Source: Nilaparvata lugens (Eukaryota > Arthropoda > Insecta > Hemiptera > Delphacidae). Taken from it: 64,000 nucleotides of DNA. The stretch's first letter is position 1. Each line of letters starts with the position of its first letter. The stretch lies in assembly GCF_014356525.2 (NCBI RefSeq), contig NC_052511.1, positions 33,424,687 to 33,488,686 of the forward strand, in the 5' to 3' direction. Positions 63,601 to 64,000 of the stretch are shown here, in pieces. The notes below the pieces were generated by a model. The model made no database searches. It worked only from the letters and a program-made list of their open reading frames with translations, and was not told the DNA's origin. Position numbers and translations under genes: made by a program.

Positions 63601-63739
63601 AAAGTTCCAAGGCATTGTTCTTTGATTTCGGTTTTCTCACCATATCCAATAACTTCCAGGATATTCCTACCAAACAGGATGGACACACTGCTGTTATTGA
63701 TCACATTAGCTTGAATCTCATCAACTTGAAGGTTTCAAG
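18548..63739 (+). CDS. Vps13: Vps13 (VPS13A/C-type bridge-like lipid transfer protein), N-terminal 25 exons
   Basis: Twenty-five exons joined by GT..AG introns keep one frame throughout and give about 1277 residues. The gene runs off the right edge; family members are about 3100-3700 residues. The N-terminus [16 protein letters not shown] is the chorein domain signature (residues about 1-115). It is followed by the conserved PWKNLYSSP and [12 protein letters not shown] blocks, the [19 protein letters not shown] segment (about 330-350) and the VPS13 repeat region. VPS13 proteins form a long hydrophobic groove that moves phospholipids between membranes at organelle contact sites. Tryptophans in [10 protein letters not shown] (exon 10) and the [16 protein letters not shown] block (exon 23) match VPS13A/C rather than VPS13B or D. 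The transcript carries very long introns with TE insertions in both orientations. No frameshift or stop is seen in any exon. Confidence 0.95.
18990..19230 (+). mobile_element. LINE 3' fragment (RTE-like tail)
   Basis: Reading across frames gives [14 protein letters not shown] and [12 protein letters not shown], a pattern usual at the C-terminus of some LINE ORF2 proteins, then a short A/G-rich end (GATGAAGAAGAAGAAA). It lies in Vps13 intron 1 and is old and frameshifted. Confidence 0.5.
19440..20540 (-). mobile_element. Decayed LINE copy, same family as 42880-46740
   Basis: Minus-strand segments parallel the LINE of Vps13 intron 10. Near 19640-19790 it reads [17 protein letters not shown] and [15 protein letters not shown]. 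Near 20070-20200 lies the stretch matching the YADDTTL-containing region, and near 20470 the FESTG-region match. It has many indels and no intact frame. It lies in Vps13 intron 1. Confidence 0.6.
20683..20769 (+). CDS. Vps13: Vps13 exon 2
   Basis: The acceptor is GATCGCAG|GCGATG and the donor TTTGG|GTGAGT, phase 1. It encodes [20 protein letters not shown] and VKTVHGHLG, the chorein groove start. Confidence 0.93.
20912..21020. repeat. perfect 54 bp inverted repeat with a 1-base spacer
   Basis: Left arm 20912-20965, single T at 20966, right arm 20967-21020. All 54 positions pair. The arms are purine/pyrimidine asymmetric (AAGAAAGGAAGAAAG). It lies in Vps13 intron 2, 143 bp after the exon 2 donor, and could form a very stable hairpin in the pre-mRNA. 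Confidence 0.95.
21021..23234. other. Vps13 intron 2, left part
   Basis: AT-rich sequence with no recognisable coding remnant or paired ends. Confidence 0.4.
23235..23412. mobile_element. MITE with TTA target duplication (PIF/Harbinger-type)
   Basis: The 178 bp element has about 64 bp nearly perfect inverted repeats starting AGCTGGGTTTACACC and ending GGTGTAAACGCAGCT. TTA flanks both sides (23232-23234 and 23413-23415). The central 45 bp are unique. A three-base TTA duplication suggests PIF/Harbinger. It lies in Vps13 intron 2. Confidence 0.7.
23413..25470. other. Vps13 intron 2, right part
   Basis: AT-rich intron. A TC-rich run lies near 24310-24330 and two nearby copies of a GGTAC.GGTACAT-type word near 23555-23600. 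No gene or transposon protein is seen. Confidence 0.4.
25471..25619 (+). CDS. Vps13: Vps13 exon 3
   Basis: The acceptor is ACATTTCAG|GTAAAT and the donor AAACAG|GTTTGT, phase 0. It encodes [20 protein letters not shown] and [19 protein letters not shown], strongly conserved in VPS13A/C. Confidence 0.95.
25620..26592. other. Vps13 intron 3
   Basis: It holds a 76-codon open frame at 25770-26000 with no recognisable motif and, at about 26270-26420, a GC-richer patch with weak inverted ends around ACCGGTGTGAAT and ATTCGCACCGGT, possibly a small MITE. Nothing firmer can be supported. Confidence 0.3.
26593..26641 (+). CDS. Vps13: Vps13 exon 4 (49 bp)
   Basis: A small exon between TTTTTATAG and the donor AAAAG|GTATTA. 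It encodes [16 protein letters not shown], the charged helix after the conserved EEKW block. Phase 1 fits both neighbours. Confidence 0.9.
27118..27341 (+). CDS. Vps13: Vps13 exon 5
   Basis: The acceptor is ATTTGCAG|ACAAAC and the donor TTCAAG|GTAAGT. It encodes [40 protein letters not shown] and a following TTTNENWIP. The IHIRYED block is a VPS13 hallmark. Confidence 0.95.
27342..27941. other. Vps13 intron 5, nothing recognised
   Basis: Unremarkable AT-rich intron. Neighbouring introns 4 (26642-27117) and 6 (28081-28550) also show nothing recognisable. Confidence 0.4.
27942..28080 (+). CDS. Vps13: Vps13 exon 6
   Basis: The acceptor is TTTGGCAG|CATTTG and the donor AATACA|GTAAGT, phase 1. 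It encodes [20 protein letters not shown] and a linker ending LVPGYKY. Confidence 0.92.
28551..28664 (+). CDS. Vps13: Vps13 exon 7
   Basis: The acceptor is ATTTACAG|TGGTTG and the donor TTGA|GTGAGT, phase 1. It encodes [20 protein letters not shown] and [12 protein letters not shown]. Confidence 0.92.
29148..30608 (+). pseudogene. LINE reverse transcriptase (main part)
   Basis: RT blocks in order: [74 protein letters not shown] (catalytic Asp), [20 protein letters not shown] and [15 protein letters not shown] (catalytic Asp pair), then thumb ([16 protein letters not shown]). The 486-codon frame is intact. The last residues after VVKK are out of frame because of one lost base. Confidence 0.8.
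30569..31078 (+). pseudogene. LINE ORF2 C-terminal part
   Basis: It continues the RT thumb and connection in a second frame ([37 protein letters not shown]) and ends with the family tail ([20 protein letters not shown]). Together with the upstream frame it accounts for a complete RT and tail. Confidence 0.75.
31118..31142. repeat. (TA)n microsatellite in LINE 3' UTR
   Basis: Short TATATA run just after the LINE stop codon. Confidence 0.9.
31320..31446 (+). CDS. Vps13: Vps13 exon 8
   Basis: The acceptor is CCTTCCAG|AAATAT and the donor CTATG|GTAAAC, phase 2. It encodes [20 protein letters not shown] and [15 protein letters not shown], matching the QYFSIMELLESVD-type block of the family. Confidence 0.93.
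31447..32417. other. Vps13 intron 8, left part
   Basis: AT-rich intron DNA with no gene or identified element. Confidence 0.4.
32418..32506. repeat. 41 bp hairpin, about 100 bp upstream of Vps13 exon 9
   Basis: Arms 32418-32458 and 32466-32506 pair at 38 of 41 positions around a 7-base loop (GGTTTCA). In the transcript this could fold next to the exon 9 branch-point region. It is probably a small insertion or foldback relic. Confidence 0.8.
32609..32837 (+). CDS. Vps13: Vps13 exon 9
   Basis: The acceptor is ATGTTTGAG|GTGGCA and the donor GTTGAG|GTGAGG. It starts with the conserved Trp-Trp pair ([19 protein letters not shown]) and encodes [20 protein letters not shown] and [18 protein letters not shown]. 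It is GC-rich relative to the flanking introns. Confidence 0.94.
33380..33676 (+). mobile_element. LINE/retroelement 3'-end fragment with (TTGA)n tail
   Basis: Non-coding 3'-UTR-like sequence ends in AATAAATTGATT followed by repeated GATT units (33645-33676). Such tetranucleotide tails end several LINE pieces here (compare 9643-9656 and 1341-1352). It lies in Vps13 intron 9. Confidence 0.45.
33675..33770. repeat. dispersed repeat shared with 50275-50350
   Basis: GTGGGTTCCGATCCACCGGGAA followed within about 15 bases by CTCATAAAT also occurs near 50280 as AGGGTTCCGAACCACCGGGAA...CTCATAAAT. The core resembles a tRNA T-arm, which could point to a SINE, but I see no full tRNA-like head. Confidence 0.4.
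34011..34140 (+). CDS. Vps13: Vps13 exon 10
   Basis: The acceptor is CAATTCTAG|GTGGAA and the donor GATATAA|GTGAGT, phase 1. It encodes a charged helix followed by [12 protein letters not shown], the Trp-rich loop typical of VPS13A/C. The next intron is 12.7 kb. Confidence 0.93.
34501..34620. repeat. 120 bp direct repeat, left copy (outside LTR element)
   Basis: Identical base for base to 42674-42793. It ends 7 bp before the left LTR, whereas the right copy abuts the right LTR directly. It is far longer than a normal 4-6 bp target duplication. Confidence 0.95.
34628..35961 (-). repeat. long terminal repeat (3' LTR relative to gag)
   Basis: 1334 bp, nearly identical to 41344-42673. Differences seen by eye include one extra TA dinucleotide, two single-base insertions and one T/C change. 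Confidence 0.95.
37503..37581 (+). other. exon-like module inside the LTR element
   Basis: A strong acceptor (CTTTTCCTTATTGCAG) and a donor (GAAG|GTTAGT) bracket 79 bp that read [20 protein letters not shown] in one frame. It is opposite in strand to gag and does not fit Vps13 phase (a stop appears if joined to exon 10). It may be a captured host exon or chance. Confidence 0.3.
37767..40808 (-). CDS. Gag-like polyprotein of LTR element with C-terminal membrane segment
   Basis: 1013 codons, intact, starting [10 protein letters not shown]. Residues about 115-365 are coiled coil with Gln/Asn-rich heptads. Residues about 385-535 resemble a Ty3/Gypsy-type capsid (retrotransposon gag) domain ([49 protein letters not shown]). 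Residues about 535-700 are Asn/Gln/Tyr-rich and disordered. No CCHC knuckle is seen; instead a run of Arg/Lys near residue 785 could bind RNA. A hydrophobic segment near residues 905-925 ([20 protein letters not shown]) precedes a polar C-terminus, unusual for Gag. No Pol domain is fused. The tail could be an env remnant or an artefact of a fused frame. Confidence 0.7.
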   Translation of the reverse strand: MNHTPANSEVSYMYGGCTDPTLSTPSTSNPTTVDANTPREREPGSVGSIIFDPPGLQPLSSTRIDAADTPLNQRIVEINFEGGEEQSAEPASPEAESHLGKQSMFSTTELDPLQKVIMEQTSSTFNIMLQKTMDSMMQEIKKEIATVKEENKQTVEQGMKETTGAIKSVEQRLDNIETKVESHREELKAMITLQKESQDKVTAGLSERLDTVTCELNERIDNLNTQITTPIQDITNNIKADCHQEIHKQITVANQNLTTTVDKNINNIKEIQNKQINMSTKMNQLQGSINQNTETCKALNGTLLIQKSTLTQLNQEINANKITHNSQWQITQEKIIALENHIQQQPQGIQTDNLNVHSILQGLGKFDNTDRHLQPQPFIDQIKLVQTLAPTSWNFWRLRLTNLLIGEPLMFFRSRAHEFTSLDEFVAVFLEQYWSRSKQLDVLADIISCDFNPKLDGACTTFVTAIQFKNSQLSEPINESALASIILKKLPCQVRMALATQPITDCKQLINHLYGIQSAMAISTHRSDQRYASNQHNSKFNPHNSQNYEPVSYDRYRSAPQFERRYEHRQNGNWNNEKFQNRTTNHYAQQSNRRNHYDGRDRLNSHNNNTQNSYNRNYKPPPQQVSTNYTLTHAIGLNQQKTRNPTPNDPPPDTQKTTANKSGLYDNPNIQPQKTAANNAIKTPRKHQPLLNILFPPEESLPATTLQQEPIHYNNAEIPPLPKITSCQEETATMHPRTESMHPHQWTPPKQTEDDTREDSIQDRKRNMHRKARRRKKRRRRNRARRWKPHARFKRPRSIPDRDQDGGQERTDGVHPRHIRFKRDIQRCDRNNRPKKYNKNGTGNKANMDSCMGKKEMEDRLMKNGKWLIRVKEIRNNINKMGVPSYYMWKDYIIKELGLISVLIYCIVWITMAVIWIKDCVVDRTKNIVLLLLNGSIIDDWKFNIIRMFIVTNLMSYNEPKLRILDENNERKDELRVQIDWKKNGLKGIIIDEAWNYLKEYTRYRGFIFMKID
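41344..42673 (-). repeat. long terminal repeat (5' LTR relative to gag)
   Basis: 1330 bp partner of the left LTR. The minus-strand promoter for the gag transcript would lie within it. Confidence 0.95.
42674..42793. repeat. 120 bp direct repeat, right copy
   Basis: Identical to 34501-34620 and immediately adjacent to the right LTR end. Beyond it the two flanks diverge at once. Confidence 0.95.
43073..44863 (-). pseudogene. LINE reverse transcriptase and C-terminal tail (596 codons)
   Basis: Intact RT blocks: [123 protein letters not shown], then [13 protein letters not shown] and the tail (STRTRGR-like [28 protein letters not shown]). All three catalytic Asp are present. It is the same frame as the preceding linker, separated only by a TAG. 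Confidence 0.8.
44867..45247 (-). pseudogene. LINE ORF2 endonuclease end and linker
   Basis: It begins with the endonuclease C-terminal SDHESICF motif and continues into the EN-RT linker ([19 protein letters not shown]). It ends at a TAG that is in frame with the RT segment downstream. Confidence 0.7.
45240..45890 (-). pseudogene. LINE ORF2 endonuclease domain
   Basis: AP-like endonuclease motifs: [29 protein letters not shown] (catalytic Glu), [35 protein letters not shown] and [16 protein letters not shown]. The frame ends one base out of step with the SDH motif of the next frame. Confidence 0.75.
45905..46615 (-). CDS. LINE ORF1 protein
   Basis: The open frame continues upstream of 46615 to about 46730, so the true start is uncertain and may be lost by truncation. 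The N-terminal half is Ser/Thr/Asn-rich and disordered. Residues about 150-225 hold the RNA-binding-type fold typical of insect LINE ORF1s ([40 protein letters not shown]). No CCHC knuckle is visible. It probably binds the element RNA as a chaperone. Confidence 0.65.
   Translation of the reverse strand: MVDKSTSQLDTSSTAAVKQNESDNKNNYHSNVLSVIEDKSASDAHKHCSRTLNNDLDTGDFPSHPSSFPALPNSIANEENLHETDLNTCDGFKDVNNKRKRQNYAKAVGSSTKPTKLLQDGKETKSKRINIDKGLRKIVIGAGSDSTILTGTKRAWFHLGKIQSGTTVDAVKEFVQNTFADTNCVVEKLETKGSSDSFKIGIDFQKRKSFLDGELWPRNVTIKRFLFRRTLGQLIT
46820..46962 (+). CDS. Vps13: Vps13 exon 11
   Basis: The acceptor is TGTTGCAG|GAAAAC and the donor CTTGAG|GTATAT. It encodes [20 protein letters not shown] and [19 protein letters not shown]. 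The split Arg codon joins correctly across the 12.7 kb TE-filled intron. Confidence 0.93.
46963..47472. other. Vps13 intron 11, nothing recognised
   Basis: AT-rich intron without identifiable elements. Confidence 0.4.
47473..47579 (+). CDS. Vps13: Vps13 exon 12
   Basis: The acceptor is CATTGATAG|GTGGAA and the donor AATTAG|GTAAGA, phase 2. It encodes [20 protein letters not shown]. An identical second donor lies 37 bp downstream (see findings). Only the first keeps the frame. Confidence 0.92.
47569..47631 (+). repeat. tandem duplication of the exon 12 splice donor
   Basis: 26 bp at 47569-47594, spanning the exon 12 end and donor (AATGCAATTAG|GTAAGAATT), recur exactly at 47606-47631. Use of the second donor would add 37 bp and an immediate in-frame TAA. 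Confidence 0.9.
48356..48985. mobile_element. 630 bp foldback element
   Basis: The two halves are inverted copies of about 300 bp each, beginning AGGCTGTGCAAAGGCT and ending AGCC...TTTGCACAGCCT, around a short centre near 48655-48675. Arms pair with scattered mismatches and small indels. There is no coding sequence. I see no clear target duplication. It lies in Vps13 intron 12. Confidence 0.85.
49025..49385. mobile_element. Tc1/mariner-type MITE, copy C (degenerate)
   Basis: It shares GCAGATAGCGCTA, GCAACGTTGCCAGATCGTC and GAGAATCGATAACG with copies A and B. The right side carries CTGCCATTATAACGTGG, but the terminal CCTCACTG is lost. It ends 32 bp before Vps13 exon 13. Confidence 0.55.
49417..49686 (+). 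CDS. Vps13: Vps13 exon 13
   Basis: The acceptor is TTGTTGCAG|GGTAAC and the donor ATCTCA|GTAAGT, phase 2. It encodes [29 protein letters not shown] and [20 protein letters not shown], a clear VPS13 block. Confidence 0.94.
49890..50450. repeat. repeat-like GC-richer block in Vps13 intron 13
   Basis: The base composition differs from the intron. It includes the GGTTCCGAACCACCGGGAA repeat shared with 33675-33770 and AGTCTCCTA-type short repeats near 50150-50200. It is probably a non-coding retroelement 3' region; class not determined. Confidence 0.4.
50619..50771 (+). CDS. Vps13: Vps13 exon 14
   Basis: The acceptor is ATTTTTCAG|GCTTCA and the donor TATAATAA|GTACGT, phase 2. It encodes [20 protein letters not shown] and [18 protein letters not shown]. 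Confidence 0.93.
50772..51186. other. Vps13 intron 14, nothing recognised
   Basis: AT-rich intron with no element seen. Confidence 0.4.
51187..51364 (+). CDS. Vps13: Vps13 exon 15
   Basis: The acceptor is TTTTCAAG|GAAACA and the donor GCTCAG|GTATTA. It encodes [20 protein letters not shown] and [14 protein letters not shown]. The C|V-L-V-Y-N-L-G block is the conserved VPS13 strand pattern. Confidence 0.92.
51659..51843. mobile_element. MITE with long imperfect TIRs (hAT-like ends)
   Basis: The left half (CAGGGTTTCCACAT; GCAGTGAATATATTATAACC; TAATGGGAC) is mirrored by the right half (GTCCCATTAG; GGTAATAATATGTTCACTGC; GGGAATCCGCC). The ends resemble hAT termini, but no 8 bp duplication is visible. 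It lies in Vps13 intron 15. Confidence 0.55.
52121..52307 (+). CDS. Vps13: Vps13 exon 16
   Basis: The acceptor is CATCCTTCAG|GTTCTT and the donor ATCAAAG|GTACAT, phase 1. It encodes [38 protein letters not shown] and [14 protein letters not shown]. Confidence 0.92.
52308..52741. other. Vps13 intron 16, nothing recognised
   Basis: AT-rich intron. Intron 17 (52831-53196) is likewise featureless. Confidence 0.4.
52742..52830 (+). CDS. Vps13: Vps13 exon 17
   Basis: The acceptor is TGTTTTTCAG|AAAAGA and the donor CAAGGG|GTAATC. It encodes [20 protein letters not shown] and a short Lys/Pro linker. The donor is weaker than its neighbours, but the phase fits. Confidence 0.87.
53197..53335 (+). CDS. 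Vps13: Vps13 exon 18
   Basis: The acceptor is CCGTTACAG|TTCCAA and the donor CTGCAAC|GTGAGT, phase 1. It encodes a polar linker ([19 protein letters not shown]) ending [11 protein letters not shown]. Confidence 0.88.
53336..54016. other. Vps13 intron 18
   Basis: A small imperfect inverted repeat (TGAAACGCGTGCACTTG and CAAGTCACAACGTGTTTCA) spans 53623-53690. A GC-richer stretch follows to about 53740. No gene is seen. Confidence 0.35.
54017..54252 (+). CDS. Vps13: Vps13 exon 19
   Basis: The acceptor is TTCTTCCAG|AAATTT and the donor CTAAGT|GTTAGT. It encodes [20 protein letters not shown] and [20 protein letters not shown], ending LILTYLS. Confidence 0.9.
54652..54680. repeat. fragment of the dispersed repeat at 10071-10310 (inverted)
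   Basis: CCAGTGCAAAGCACTGG then TTACCTGCTAGT is the reverse complement, with a few changes, of the left end of the copy in OFD1 intron 3. It lies in Vps13 intron 19; the rest of that intron (54253-54898) shows nothing. Confidence 0.45.
54899..55051 (+). CDS. Vps13: Vps13 exon 20
   Basis: The acceptor is TCGTTTCAG|GCTGAC and the donor GAAGAG|GTAGAT. It encodes [20 protein letters not shown] and [19 protein letters not shown]. The family has the same KADK...LNLLLQTQAL pattern. Confidence 0.93.
55374..55512 (+). CDS. Vps13: Vps13 exon 21
   Basis: The acceptor is GATTTTCAG|CAAGCA and the donor GTGG|GTGAGT, phase 1. It encodes a linker ([20 protein letters not shown]) that varies between family members. 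Confidence 0.9.
55513..56052. other. Vps13 intron 21, nothing recognised
   Basis: AT-rich, with two nearby copies of ACAGTGATATGATTATT-like text near 55540-55590. Intron 20 (55052-55373) is also unremarkable. Confidence 0.35.
56053..56276 (+). CDS. Vps13: Vps13 exon 22
   Basis: The acceptor is CAATTACAG|TGAAAA and the donor CCAAAG|GTTAGT. It encodes [40 protein letters not shown] and [15 protein letters not shown]. The following 5.8 kb intron carries an antisense LINE. Confidence 0.93.
56410..56751 (-). pseudogene. LINE ORF2 C-terminal tail
   Basis: [20 protein letters not shown] and [20 protein letters not shown], ending FYSIEEML, the tail shared by related LINEs here. One frameshift separates it from the RT frame. 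Confidence 0.65.
56693..58318 (-). pseudogene. LINE reverse transcriptase (541 codons)
   Basis: RT blocks: [94 protein letters not shown] and [14 protein letters not shown], then thumb ([20 protein letters not shown]) and [14 protein letters not shown]. All catalytic Asp are present. The frame breaks near 56740 and the tail continues at 56751-56410. Confidence 0.8.
58387..59303 (-). pseudogene. LINE ORF2 endonuclease domain (two frames)
   Basis: First frame (59303-58809): [33 protein letters not shown] (catalytic Glu) and [12 protein letters not shown]. Second frame (58866-58387): [14 protein letters not shown] in place of [21 protein letters not shown] and [15 protein letters not shown] (the SDH motif). 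One indel near 58860 separates the halves. Confidence 0.7.
59406..60420 (-). pseudogene. LINE ORF1 with Cys/His cluster, coiled coil and SGNH-esterase remnant
   Basis: Upstream of 60249 the frame reads [12 protein letters not shown], a stop, then [19 protein letters not shown], a Cys/His spacing reminiscent of a PHD-type finger. Residues encoded at 60310-60030 are coiled coil ([20 protein letters not shown]). Near 59700 a VLSCSQG segment sits where an SGNH block I (GDSxG-like Ser) would be, followed by a frameshift. [15 protein letters not shown] near 59540 matches SGNH block III (GxND). The block I Asp is Cys here, consistent with decay. Confidence 0.6.
60480..61364. other. Vps13 intron 22 between two LINE pieces
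   Basis: Possible 5' UTR of the LINE near 60480-60700, then less AT-rich DNA to 61364 with no recognisable ORF. Confidence 0.3.
61365..61570 (-). mobile_element. LINE 3' fragment (RTE-like tail)
   Basis: On the minus strand, shifting frames read [20 protein letters not shown] and [16 protein letters not shown], a C-terminal ORF2 pattern like that at 18990-19230. It is short and decayed. Confidence 0.45.
62110..62271 (+). CDS. Vps13: Vps13 exon 23
   Basis: The acceptor is TTTGAAAG|GTGCTG and the donor GTTATT|GTAAGT. It encodes [20 protein letters not shown] and [18 protein letters not shown], highly conserved in VPS13A/C. Confidence 0.94.
62272..62828. other. Vps13 intron 23, nothing recognised
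   Basis: AT-rich intron. Introns 24 (62964-63569) and the partial intron 25 (63740-64000) are similar, without identifiable elements. Confidence 0.4.
62829..62963 (+). CDS. Vps13: Vps13 exon 24
   Basis: The acceptor is CATTTTCAG|GGATTC and the donor CTGAAG|GTAAAT. It encodes [20 protein letters not shown], an Ala-rich helix that follows the NRF block in the family. Confidence 0.93.
63570..63739 (+). CDS. Vps13: Vps13 exon 25 (last in window)
   Basis: The acceptor is TTATTGCAG|GCTCCT and the donor TCAAG|GTAAAA, phase 2. It encodes [20 protein letters not shown] and LTISNNF, the IPxNS...DLG-type block conserved in VPS13. The gene continues beyond the window. Confidence 0.94.
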
Positions 63740-64000
63740 GTAAAATAAAAAGCTGTTATTTGTAACTCATTGTTTGAAATTAAATTATTCACATTATGGA
63801 AGAATTATCAAATCTTGATCCATATAAGTTGATATATTTCATCAATAATTATTGTTAGGCTGATGATTGCAGTACATATTTCTTAATTACTTCTGTAAAT
63901 ATTGAAGTTGTACCTTGTAACAATAAAGACTTAGATTCTGTCTTTTCCAATATTTTCATTTAATTCACACATGATTGCACTTTTATTATAACATACTTCA

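Noticed and set aside
1..64000. Bacterial-type features (operons, CRISPR, phage defence, tRNA/rRNA genes)
   Set aside because: Short phase-matched exons, GT..AG introns, LINEs and MITEs show this is animal nuclear DNA. No direct-repeat/spacer array or RNA gene was seen.

Overview
This is eukaryotic nuclear DNA, almost certainly from an arthropod and most likely an insect. It is AT-rich, its genes are split into short exons with GT..AG introns, and it is full of decayed LINEs, MITEs and one LTR element. A hemipteran (planthopper-like) source is my guess from the overall look; the sequence alone does not prove it. I see no bacterial operons, CRISPR arrays, tRNAs or rRNAs.

Two host genes organise the window and point away from each other. 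On the minus strand (about 12.87 kb down to the left edge) lies a LisH/coiled-coil gene that I read as an OFD1 homologue (centriole/cilium protein). Eight exons join in consistent phase from the ATG at 12867, and a ninth near 179-309 is possible. On the plus strand, starting at 18548 and running off the right edge, lies Vps13 (chorein/VPS13 bridge-like lipid transfer protein). I place 25 exons by phase-consistent splice sites. They encode about the first 1277 residues, roughly the N-terminal 40% of a typical VPS13A/C protein.

The rest is intron or intergenic DNA colonised by transposable elements. OFD1 intron 3 holds a decayed LINE whose ORF1 carries a 2A-like motif. The intergenic gap holds a 5'-truncated minus-strand LINE with EN, RT and zinc-knuckle remains. 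Vps13 intron 7 holds a truncated LINE in the sense direction. Intron 10 (12.7 kb) holds a young gag-only LTR element with 1.33 kb LTRs, flanked by identical 120 bp direct repeats, next to a nearly complete antisense LINE. Intron 22 (5.8 kb) holds an antisense LINE with a Cys/His cluster, a coiled coil and an SGNH-esterase-like ORF1. MITE families with TA, TTA and TTAA target sites, a perfect 109 bp palindrome, a 630 bp foldback and a duplicated splice donor are scattered through the introns of both genes.

I did not find a clearly new biological system. The items most worth a second look are the gag-only LTR element with its long flanking duplication, the 2A-like LINE ORF1, the two long hairpins in Vps13 introns, and the duplicated 5' splice site after Vps13 exon 12.
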